A stretch of 27,139 bases of DNA from the NCBI GenBank assembly GCA_021808195.1, contig JAKBCE010000043.1:1-27139 (forward strand), read 5' to 3'. Made by a program: the position numbers and the translations under genes. Positions 1-7,155 of this stretch are shown piece after piece. This DNA comes from Pseudomonadota bacterium. GTDB taxonomy: Bacteria; Pseudomonadota; Gammaproteobacteria; Steroidobacterales; Steroidobacteraceae. The notes under the pieces are model-generated. The model saw nothing but the letters and a program-made list of their open reading frames with translations, did no database searches and was not told the DNA's origin. Positions within the stretch are counted from its first letter, which is position 1, and the number at the start of each line of letters is the position of its first letter.

Positions 1-129
<129 letters not shown>

Positions 130-170
130 ACGAAAGCCTGTACTGAAACTAAATCGAGAGGAAACACAAC

Positions 171-743
171 ATGGCTATTGCGATTCATCCTGCGGTTGAT
201 CAGGGCGTCAAGCCGGGCAAAGCGGACTTTGCCGGCGGCACGCTGGTGTGCCGCTGCTCATCCGATCCGGTCAAGGTGCACATCGGGGCGAACGTGGCGT
301 TCGATCACGTCTGCGGCTGCACCAAGTGCTGGAAGCCCAAGGGCGCGCTGTTCTCCCTGGTGGCGGTAGTGGCGCGCGAGAAGCTCAGCGTGGTTGCCAA
401 CGGGCACAAGCTGAAGGTGGTCGATGCGAGCGCCGTGATCCAGCGGCACGCTTGCAGCGGATGCGGCGTGCACCTGTACGGCCGGATCGAGAACAAGGAT
501 CACGCGTTCTACGGGTTCGATTTCGTGCACCCGGAGCTGCTGCAGGAGCAGGGCTGGGCGGCACCGGAATTCGCTGCGTTCGTCTCCTCGATCATCGAGT
601 CCGGCTTCCCGCCGGCGCGCATGGGCGAGGTGCGTTCGCGTCTGAAGGAGCTGAAACTCGAGCCGTATGACTGTCTGTCGCCGGCGCTGATGGATGCCAT
701 CGCCACCCACACGGCCAAGCAGAAAGGAACGCTCGCGTCCTGA
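171..743 (+). CDS. gfa: S-(hydroxymethyl)glutathione synthase (glutathione-dependent formaldehyde-activating enzyme)
   Basis: The 190-residue product has the full Gfa/CENP-V fold signature. Paired zinc-binding cysteines are seen at C27 and C29 (VCRCSS), C48, C50 and C53 (CGCTKCW), and C95 and C98 (CSGCG). Length is normal for the family. It is thought to speed condensation of formaldehyde with glutathione, feeding the FrmA-type dehydrogenase just upstream, so the two form a cytoplasmic formaldehyde detoxification or oxidation unit. The ATG at 171 follows a GAGAGGAAA ribosome-binding site at good spacing. A strong inverted repeat 89 bp after the stop could end this transcript. The enzymatic role of Gfa is debated in the literature (it may be a glutathione carrier), but the family call is firm. 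Confidence 0.95.
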   Translation: MAIAIHPAVDQGVKPGKADFAGGTLVCRCSSDPVKVHIGANVAFDHVCGCTKCWKPKGALFSLVAVVAREKLSVVANGHKLKVVDASAVIQRHACSGCGVHLYGRIENKDHAFYGFDFVHPELLQEQGWAAPEFAAFVSSIIESGFPPARMGEVRSRLKELKLEPYDCLSPALMDAIATHTAKQKGTLAS

Positions 744-1422
744 GTGTTCGGGGCGAGGCAGTGAACTGCGGTGCATTCGGCGGCTCCGTGCTGCGAATGA
801 CCGAGCCTGCGTGTCAGTCCCGACTCATTGTGACGCCGGCCGTACCCTTAGGGGTACGGCCGGCGTCCTCTCCCCGCCTCTAGCCGATGTTGCTCTTGCC
901 GCTCACGCCTGTGCTGAGGCCGCGGCAGAGCGCTCACCCACCCGCGCATCGTTCCCCGACTAGCGCCCGGTCGCCGTGGAGCTCGGCCTTGACCGTCGCG
1001 GTCGCGCACGCGGCCGGTTCGCCAGCGGAGCGAATCCTCGGCTCCGCTGTGCAACACATTCATTTTATTGAATTCCTTCCGGAAGAGCCGCTGCGGCTCA
1101 GGGTCTGCGTCGGGACCCGATGTTGGACTGGGTCCAGCCTGGCGAGTGTCGCACGTTGCACTCAGCGTCTAGCTTCAGGTCCCGCAGGGGAGACACGACG
1201 TTCCATTGTTGACACACTCTCGGCGCTTCGGAGGCGCCGGGGCACAAAGCGCAGGGATTCAGCTGAGTTTGCGTTGCAGGGCGGTGTCGGCGGGTGTATT
1301 CATAGCGCCCGACAATGCAACCGGGCGAGACATGCGCCTCAAACCATGTGCGCCCTGGATGGGAGGGGCGGAGCGCGGGGAATCGGCCGTATTTCCGAAA
1401 GACCAAGAATTTGGAGGGGAGT
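744..1422. other. Gene-poor region upstream of the xoxF unit with several stem-loops
   Basis: About 680 bp separates gfa from the small ORF ahead of xoxF, and I see no convincing gene in it. Besides the 832-867 repeat it holds three smaller inverted repeats: 1024-1031 with 1041-1048 (8 bp, 9-nt loop), 1085-1090 with 1094-1099 (6 bp, 3-nt loop), and 1221-1226 with 1234-1239 (6 bp, 7-nt loop). The promoter for the xoxF operon should lie here. I found no -10/-35 or sigma-54 pair good enough to call. Short open frames on both strands lack ribosome-binding sites and protein-like composition. Confidence 0.5.
832..867 (+). terminator. Perfect 16-bp inverted repeat after gfa, probable terminator
   Basis: Left arm 832-847 and right arm 852-867 are perfect reverse complements (GACGCCGGCCGTACCC and its complement) around the 4-nt loop TTAG. 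It lies 89 bp after the gfa stop. There is no clear T-run afterwards, so it is a strong stem-loop rather than a textbook intrinsic terminator. It could act in either direction or stabilise the 3' end. Confidence 0.6.
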
Positions 1423-1515
1423 ATGAGCGATCAGTTCCAATCCTTAACCGTCAAGGCGACCGAGCTCGCCGGGGCGGCGGCGATCTCGAAGTCCTTAGTA
1501 AAGGGGGATATATGA
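1423..1515 (+). CDS. 30-residue small ORF translationally coupled to xoxF
   Basis: An ATG at 1423 is preceded by a strong GGAGGGG ribosome-binding site (1413-1419) and opens a 30-codon frame (starts MSDQFQSLTVK, ends LVKGDI). Its TGA (1513-1515) overlaps the xoxF ATG (1512) in an ATGA junction, and the xoxF ribosome-binding site AAGGGGG lies inside this frame. That arrangement indicates translational coupling. The peptide has no signal sequence or cysteine. It could form one amphipathic helix over roughly residues 8-27. It is not PqqA, because the conserved Glu-x3-Tyr crosslink pair is missing. It may be a leader or regulatory peptide, or a small partner of the dehydrogenase operon. I do not recognise it. 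Confidence 0.6.
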   Translation: MSDQFQSLTVKATELAGAAAISKSLVKGDI

Positions 1516-3419
1516 AATTAGCGAAAAGGCGCTGGCTACTGGCGCCGGCAGTGATTCTCGTCGCGGCGGGCATGGCCTGCGGAGCGGTTCAAGTTGCGCG
1601 AGCCGGATCCGATGCCCAAATTGAGAGCATGAGCGCAAACCCCAACCTCTGGCCGGCAATGGGCCAGAATTTTGCGCTCGACCGGCACAGCAATCTGTCG
1701 CAGATCAACACCAGCAACGCCCAGCACCTGGAGATGGCGTGGGCCCAGTCGATGGGTACCCTGCGCGGCCAGGAAGGACAACCGATCGTCGTCAATGTCG
1801 GCGGCAAGCCGATGATGTACTTCGTCAGCGGCTGGCCGAACATCGTACAGGCGCTGGATCTGTCGCATCCGGATCATCCCGTCGAAGTATGGAACTACGT
1901 GAAGAAGACCGGCCGCGATCTGTCGGCCGTGCCGCGCGCCTGCTGCGACACCGTCAATCGCGGTCTGAACTATGCCGATGGCAAAGTTCTCTTCAACACT
2001 CTGGATGGCTACCTGATCGCGCTCGATGCCCGCACCGGCAAGGTGGACTGGGAAGTCAAGCACGCCTGGCCGGACAAGGGCCAGACCGTGACCAACGCAC
2101 CGCTGATTGCCGACGGCAAAGTGATCGTCGGCTTCGGTGGTGATGAGTTCGGGGCCCGCGGTGCGATCAAGGCCTACGATCTGCAGACCGGCAAGATGCT
2201 CTGGGAGTACTGGGACAACGGTACCGACCAGCAGGTCGGCTTCACGCCCCAGACCAACAAGTGGAATCCGCAGTATGGCACCTATGGCCATAACCTCGGC
2301 TTGACCTATCCGGGCGACGAGTGGAAGCGTGGCGGCGGCGCCGCGTGGGCGTGGTACAGCTACGACCCGCAGCTGAAGCTGTTCTATTACGGCTCGGGCA
2401 ACCCGGGTCTGTGGAGCCCTTCGTATCGTTGCGGTGCGGCCAAGATCACCCAAGAGTCCTGCAACGACGGCAAGTGGGACAACAAGTGGTCGATGACCAT
2501 GTTTGCCCGCAGCATCGTGACCGGCAAGGTCGTGTGGGCCATGCAGATGACCCCGTTCGACCAGTGGGACTATGACGGCGTCAACGAGCCGATCCTGGTC
2601 AACATGAAGATCGACGGCAGGATGCAGCGCACGCTGGTCCAGTTCGACCGCAACGGCTTCGCCTACGTCTGGAATCGCCGGACCGGCACGCTGCTCGCGG
2701 CGCACAAGTTCGTGTACGTGAACTGGGCGGAGAAAGTCAATCTGCACACCGGCCGTCCGGTCAAGGTCTATGCGCACTCGCCGCTGTGGGTCAACAAGAT
2801 GGCCCAGGCCTGCCCCTCGGCGATGGGTGGCAAGGACCAGCAGCCCGCCTCGGTCAATCCGGCCGATCCGCAGGTGTTCTTCGTTCCGACCAACAACTGG
2901 TGCATGCAGGATACGCCGCAGCCGCGTACCGACATTCAGCAGGGCTTGGTCTACGTCTTCGCCAACGTCTACATGTATGAGCACAAGCCGGGCGTCGCAG
3001 GCCGGCTGAAAGCCTTCAATGTGGTCACCGGCAAGACGCTGTGGAACATCCCGGACAAGTACCCGAACTGGAGCGGCACGCTCAACACCAACGGTGGTGT
3101 GGTGTTCTACGGCGATCTCGGCGGATACTTCCGTGCCGTCGATGCCAAGACGGGCAAGATCCTCTGGGAGCGCAAGCTCGGCTCGGGCATCATCGGCAAC
3201 CCGATCACCTGGGCGGTCGATGGGCGCCAGTACGTGTCGGTGTTCGCCGGTATCGGTGGCTGGATCGGATTGCCCGTTACCGCGGGTCTGGATCTGAACG
3301 ACAAGTACGGAGCCATTGGCGCAACGGCGATGGCCAAGGCAACGCACCTGAATATGATCCCGCAGGGTGGAACGCTGTACACGTTCCGCCTGCCGAAGCG
3401 GTTCGATTCGGGAATGTGA
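1512..3419 (+). CDS. xoxF: XoxF-type lanthanide-dependent PQQ methanol/alcohol dehydrogenase
   Basis: This 635-residue periplasmic quinoprotein has a Sec signal ending near ARA (residues 29-31) and the eight-bladed PQQ propeller. Expected active-site features are present: vicinal cysteines C144-C145 next to PQQ, likely metal ligands E212 and N297 (GSGNP), catalytic D353, and D355 two residues later in WDYDGVNE. That extra aspartate distinguishes lanthanide (XoxF/PedH/ExaF) enzymes from calcium MxaF, which has alanine there. It oxidises methanol or short alcohols and passes electrons to a cytochrome c. The start at 1512 is set by the AAGGGGG site and the overlap with the small upstream ORF. 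A cysteine-containing insert at about 302-322 is unusual. The XoxF clade is not resolved; an ethanol-type enzyme remains possible, although the xoxJ/xoxG and frmA/gfa neighbours favour methanol. Confidence 0.92.
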   Translation: MKLAKRRWLLAPAVILVAAGMACGAVQVARAGSDAQIESMSANPNLWPAMGQNFALDRHSNLSQINTSNAQHLEMAWAQSMGTLRGQEGQPIVVNVGGKPMMYFVSGWPNIVQALDLSHPDHPVEVWNYVKKTGRDLSAVPRACCDTVNRGLNYADGKVLFNTLDGYLIALDARTGKVDWEVKHAWPDKGQTVTNAPLIADGKVIVGFGGDEFGARGAIKAYDLQTGKMLWEYWDNGTDQQVGFTPQTNKWNPQYGTYGHNLGLTYPGDEWKRGGGAAWAWYSYDPQLKLFYYGSGNPGLWSPSYRCGAAKITQESCNDGKWDNKWSMTMFARSIVTGKVVWAMQMTPFDQWDYDGVNEPILVNMKIDGRMQRTLVQFDRNGFAYVWNRRTGTLLAAHKFVYVNWAEKVNLHTGRPVKVYAHSPLWVNKMAQACPSAMGGKDQQPASVNPADPQVFFVPTNNWCMQDTPQPRTDIQQGLVYVFANVYMYEHKPGVAGRLKAFNVVTGKTLWNIPDKYPNWSGTLNTNGGVVFYGDLGGYFRAVDAKTGKILWERKLGSGIIGNPITWAVDGRQYVSVFAGIGGWIGLPVTAGLDLNDKYGAIGATAMAKATHLNMIPQGGTLYTFRLPKRFDSGM

Positions 3420-3435
3420 TAGTCTGAAACCTGAG

Positions 3436-3469
3436 GCACCCCGCGGCAGCAGCCGCTGCCGCGGGGTGC
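3436..3469 (+). terminator. Perfect 15-bp stem-loop after xoxF, terminator or attenuator
   Basis: The arms 3436-3450 and 3455-3469 (GCACCCCGCGGCAGC and its complement) pair perfectly around the loop AGCC, 17 bp after the xoxF stop. Only a weak TGTGTCT tract follows. It probably protects the xoxF 3' end or partly ends transcription, so that xoxF is made in excess over the downstream accessory genes. Confidence 0.65.
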
Positions 3470-3546
3470 TGTGTCTCCGCCCCCAAGCGACCTCAGGGCG
3501 CGACGCGGGGGTGAGAGCGGACGGATCGTCTTCGATAGGTAACGCG

Positions 3547-5328
3547 ATGTCAGAAATGCCGCGATTGGGCCGCCGGGCGATGACGGTGGCCGCTCTAGTG
3601 CTGAGTGCCTTTCTCCTCTCACCCGCATTTGCTGACAGTAACACCGCCACTTCGGCGTATCGCTCCGGCCCCTGGGCCGGTAAAGATTTCAACCAACTCG
3701 ATCGGGCGGAAAAGGACGCGGCCAAGCAAGCCGCGCTCAGCGCCCACTTCAGGGTCCTGCGTGTGTGCGCCGACCCGGGCAACATGCCGCTGTCCGATCG
3801 CAAGAAGCAGGGCTACGAGAACAAGATCCTCGCCGTGCTGGCCAAGGCGATGGGCGCGCGGCTGCAGTATTATTGGCGCGCCTATACCGTGGACATCGTC
3901 GGTCAGGCGTTCGGCACGAGCAACGAATGCGACGTGCTGATGGACATGCCGGTGCACGCATCGGGGATCCTGGCGACCATGCCGATCTACCGCACCACTT
4001 ACGTGCTGGTCTCACGTACCGCCGAGCACCTTGACATCAAGAGCCTGAACGACCCGCGGCTGAAGAAGCTGCGCCTCGGGGTGTTCCAGATCTCGGCACT
4101 GCGCCAGGCGCTGCAGAACCACGATGTCTACAAGGGCGTACAGGTCTGGCCTGTGCACAACGATACGGAGTGGAATCCGGCGCATCAGCCCTGGAACCAG
4201 GTGCAGGAGGTGGCGGACGGTAAGCTCGATGTGGTCGGGGCGTGGGGGCCGATGGCCGGCTGGCTGAAGACCATGAAGGGCGAGCCGCTCACCCTGCAGC
4301 CGACCAATCTGATGGATAATTCGGTGCCGATGGAATTCAGTCTGGCCATCGGCGTACCGCCGCGCGACGTGGTGCTGCACTACGCGCTCAACAATGCGCT
4401 GAAGGCAAATCGGGCGGTGATCGAGCACATCCTGGTGCAGTACGGCGTACCGCTCGTACAGTGCCCCAACTGCCTCATTGCCGGTAATCTGCCGGCGCAC
4501 GGCAGCTACATGGTCTCGCACTCGCTGTCCGACGCCGGCGCGAAGCCGACGCACTGGACCGTCTCGCGCGCCCAGCTCAAGCGCTGGCTGGCGCACGGTG
4601 CGAGCGTCGACAAGGAGCTGTATGACGCCGTCCTCGCCAACGACGTCTCGCGTGCGGCCTATCTGCTCGGCAAAGGCGCTGACGTCAACAAGCTATCGAA
4701 TCTGGGCAACTCACCGCTGATGACTGCGGCCCGCAACGGTTGCGTGCCGATGATCAAGCTGCTGGTTGCGCACGGCGCGAACGTCAATCTGCCCGACAGC
4801 GGCGGGGCAACGCCACTGCAGGGGGCGGTGCTGCGCAACCGGGCCGATGCGATCCGCTTTCTGCTCGCACATGGCGCGAATGTCACGCAGGCGGCGCCGC
4901 GCGGTTTCACGCTGCTGACGATGGCCCTCGCGGAACAGCAATTCGATGCCGCATACACGCTGATCAAGGCGGGTGTGGACGTGAACGCTCCCGGCAGCAA
5001 GTATCGGCTGACTCCGCTGATGATCGCGGCGAGTTACCGGCCGCCGTCGGCGGACAGCCGGGTGCGCCTCGTGCAGACTCAGGGACCGATGAGCATTGCG
5101 CGTGCCTTGATCGCCCACAAGGCGAAGGTCAACGCGACCGATGCCCAGGGCGTGACCGCGCTCATGATCGCTGCGGCGCACGACAACTCGCCGATGATCG
5201 GCCTGCTGATGCAGGCTGGGGCGAACCCGAACCTGAAATCGGCGGCAGGTCAGACGGCCCACGACATTGCGGTCAGTGACAACAATCTCGGCGCCACGCG
5301 AATTCTCGATATGCTGGCCCACCCGTGA
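3547..5328 (+). CDS. xoxJ: XoxJ-like quinoprotein-associated periplasmic binding protein fused to a C-terminal ankyrin-repeat domain
   Basis: The 593-residue product starts with a Sec signal (cleavage near residue 29, AFA). Residues about 68-318 form the MxaJ/XoxJ-type solute-binding-like domain (LRVCADPGNMPLSD at 71-84, then the CDVLMDMP segment near 128-135) and end with a CPNC motif at 306-309. From about residue 340 to the end it changes to ankyrin repeats: GADVN, GANVN, GANVT, GVDVN, KAKVN and GANPN turn motifs at roughly 31-50-residue spacing, so about six repeats. MxaJ/XoxJ proteins are thought to help mature or activate the dehydrogenase and are normally about 270-300 residues, so this is about twice the usual length. 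The ATG at 3547 is chosen because the signal peptide follows directly; upstream in-frame sequence crosses the terminator hairpin. The ankyrin part should be periplasmic. Confidence 0.87.
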   Translation: MSEMPRLGRRAMTVAALVLSAFLLSPAFADSNTATSAYRSGPWAGKDFNQLDRAEKDAAKQAALSAHFRVLRVCADPGNMPLSDRKKQGYENKILAVLAKAMGARLQYYWRAYTVDIVGQAFGTSNECDVLMDMPVHASGILATMPIYRTTYVLVSRTAEHLDIKSLNDPRLKKLRLGVFQISALRQALQNHDVYKGVQVWPVHNDTEWNPAHQPWNQVQEVADGKLDVVGAWGPMAGWLKTMKGEPLTLQPTNLMDNSVPMEFSLAIGVPPRDVVLHYALNNALKANRAVIEHILVQYGVPLVQCPNCLIAGNLPAHGSYMVSHSLSDAGAKPTHWTVSRAQLKRWLAHGASVDKELYDAVLANDVSRAAYLLGKGADVNKLSNLGNSPLMTAARNGCVPMIKLLVAHGANVNLPDSGGATPLQGAVLRNRADAIRFLLAHGANVTQAAPRGFTLLTMALAEQQFDAAYTLIKAGVDVNAPGSKYRLTPLMIAASYRPPSADSRVRLVQTQGPMSIARALIAHKAKVNATDAQGVTALMIAAAHDNSPMIGLLMQAGANPNLKSAAGQTAHDIAVSDNNLGATRILDMLAHP

Positions 5329-5375
5329 ACGAACGGTGAAGGGTCTGGTCCAATTCAATTGAGCAACCGGAGAAG

Positions 5376-5915
5376 ATGATGACGAAACGGTTCGGGGGTT
5401 TGGCCGCATTGGCTTTGGCATTCGTAGGAGCAGCGTGCTGGCTCGCCGCGCCTTCGTTCGCGGCGACCGCAGCCAGTGCTGCGCCCGCAAAGATCTCCTT
5501 TGCGAAGGGGTCTCCTTACCTGAAGGAGCCGCCGCTGAAAATTGTGCCGATCGCACCCAAGGGCTCGCTGCACAATCCGTACAACGGCAATGCGCAGATG
5601 GCCAAAGAGGGCCACAAGCTGTTCATGAGCTACGGCTGCAGCGGCTGTCACGGTGGCGGCGGTGGTGGCGGCATGTGCCCGCCGTTGATCAACGGTGTAT
5701 GGATTTACGGTGGCAGTGACGACACGCTCTTCCGTCTCATCACGCTCGGCTCGGTCAAGCTGCATCAGGCCGGCTACCACCGCGAGGCCATCGAGAACGT
5801 CGTGGGACCGATGCCCGAGATGGGAGTGGTGATCAAACATGCGAGCGACGTCTGGAAGATCATCACCTGGATCCGCTCGGCGTATCAGGGTCCTCCAGGC
5901 CACAAGTACCACTAA
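5376..5915 (+). CDS. xoxG: XoxG-like periplasmic c-type cytochrome, electron acceptor of the dehydrogenase
   Basis: The 179-residue product has a signal peptide (cleavage near residue 29-30, SFA-A) and one heme attachment site, C88-S-G-C-H92. M146 or M149 (GPMPEMG) is the likely sixth heme ligand. Its position after xoxF and xoxJ, and the late motif NGVWIYGGSDDTLFRLITLG, match cytochromes that take electrons from PQQ alcohol dehydrogenases (cytochrome cL/XoxG group). The heme motif is followed by seven consecutive glycines and then a further cysteine (C101), an odd and probably flexible loop. The ATG at 5376 follows GGAG; the ATG at 5379 is an equally possible start. It probably shares a transcript with the genes on both sides. 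Confidence 0.88.
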   Translation: MMTKRFGGLAALALAFVGAACWLAAPSFAATAASAAPAKISFAKGSPYLKEPPLKIVPIAPKGSLHNPYNGNAQMAKEGHKLFMSYGCSGCHGGGGGGGMCPPLINGVWIYGGSDDTLFRLITLGSVKLHQAGYHREAIENVVGPMPEMGVVIKHASDVWKIITWIRSAYQGPPGHKYH

Positions 5916-5922
5916 GCGGCAC

Positions 5923-7155
5923 GTGACCGTGCGGGGTGGTTTTCGCATCCTCGGGTTGCTCGCGCTGGTCGTGCTGACCAGCGCGAGCGTTTCCCTCCCG
6001 GCGCGCGCCGCGACGGGACGTGCCGGATTGAAGACATTCTCGATCGTGCTGCTTCGCAAGCGCTATCACTTCAATCCCGAAACGCTGCCGTCGCTGCTCG
6101 AGAGCCATCCGGCCAATCTCGGGGTCGCCGGCGCCGAGGAGGCGACCTACGAGCTCAATACGGCCGGAAAATTCATCGGCTGGAATTTCAAGCTCGATGT
6201 GGTCACGGTGCCCGATGGTGGCAACCTGGTTGCCACCGCACAGCAGCTGCTCGCGCACGGGCCGCGGGTCATCATCGCGGATCTGAAGGCGAACGATCTG
6301 CTGACGCTGGCGGATCTGCCGGCCGCCAAGCAGTCCGTCATTCTCGATATGCGCACGATCGACGACAGTCTGCGTCAGCAGCAGTGCCGTGCGAACGTGT
6401 TTCATCTGCTGCCAAGTCAGGCGATGCGTACCGATGCGCTGGCGCAGTATCTGGTGCTGAAGCGCTGGACCCGGTGGTTCATCATCCAGGGACCCACGCC
6501 GCAGGATGCCGTGTACGCCGCGGACATCCGCCGCTCAGCGATGCGCTACGGTGCCCACGTCGTGGCGCAGAAGATCTATAACTACAATCCGGGCTCGCGG
6601 CGCAGCGACACCGGTTATCAGCAGATTCAGACGCAGATGCCGCTCGCCACCGAGGTCAATGCCGATTACGACGTGATTTTCGTGGCGGATCAGACCGATC
6701 TGTTCGGCGACTACCTGCCGTACAACACCTTCGCTGCGCGTCCGGTGGTCGGGACACAGGGGCTGGTGGCGACGGCCTGGTCCCCGGCCTATCAGGAATA
6801 TGCGGCGCTGCAGATGCAGCAGCGGTTCGATCTGTTCGCCCACCGGCGCATGACCGAACTCGACTACGGCGGCTGGCTGGCGGTACGCATCGTCGGCAAC
6901 GCCGTGATGCGCGCGGACATTACCTCGCCCATCCCGATGCGCAAATACCTGCGCTCGAAAGACTTCCTCGTGCAGAGCTATAAAGGGCAGGGACTGAACT
7001 TCCGCCGCTGGGACCAGCAACTGCGTCAACCGGTGCTGCTGATGACGCCATTGATGACGGTTTCAATATCGCCGCAGCACGGTTTTCTGCATCCGGGATA
7101 CACGACCGACACCCTGGGCTTCGATAAGCCGGAGAGCAAATGCCATCTGCACTGA
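5923..7155 (+). CDS. Periplasmic substrate-binding protein of the PQQ-dependent alcohol dehydrogenase ABC system
   Basis: I place the start at GTG 5923, 7 nt after the xoxG stop (GTG 5929 is an alternative). This gives 410 residues with a Sec signal ending near PARA. The rest resembles the branched-chain-amino-acid-type periplasmic binding fold in the family named for PQQ alcohol dehydrogenase operons (TIGR03863 type). Typical segments are a beta-alpha pattern ending in RVIIADLKANDLL, an NVFHLLPS strand and a C-terminal QGLNFRRWDQQLRQPVLL segment. Homologues sit beside YVTN, ATPase and PedC-like permease genes, as here. The substrate is not established; homologous Ped and Lut systems have been linked to lanthanide-dependent growth. 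The 3' end overlaps the next gene by 16 bp, suggesting coupling. Confidence 0.82.
   Translation: MTVRGGFRILGLLALVVLTSASVSLPARAATGRAGLKTFSIVLLRKRYHFNPETLPSLLESHPANLGVAGAEEATYELNTAGKFIGWNFKLDVVTVPDGGNLVATAQQLLAHGPRVIIADLKANDLLTLADLPAAKQSVILDMRTIDDSLRQQQCRANVFHLLPSQAMRTDALAQYLVLKRWTRWFIIQGPTPQDAVYAADIRRSAMRYGAHVVAQKIYNYNPGSRRSDTGYQQIQTQMPLATEVNADYDVIFVADQTDLFGDYLPYNTFAARPVVGTQGLVATAWSPAYQEYAALQMQQRFDLFAHRRMTELDYGGWLAVRIVGNAVMRADITSPIPMRKYLRSKDFLVQSYKGQGLNFRRWDQQLRQPVLLMTPLMTVSISPQHGFLHPGYTTDTLGFDKPESKCHLH

Noticed and set aside
1266..1312. Possible -35/-10 pair (TTGCAG, 17 bp, TATTCA) upstream of xoxF
   Set aside because: Only three of six positions match in each box, which is expected by chance in a region this long.
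1423..1515. Reading the small ORF as pqqA
   Set aside because: PqqA needs a conserved Glu and Tyr three residues apart; this peptide has no tyrosine, and no pqqB-E genes follow.
1536..3803. 755-codon open frame antisense to xoxF
   Set aside because: It is rich in Arg, Ala, His and Asp, has no recognisable domain or ribosome-binding site, and mirrors the GC-biased codon pattern of a clear quinoprotein gene on the other strand.
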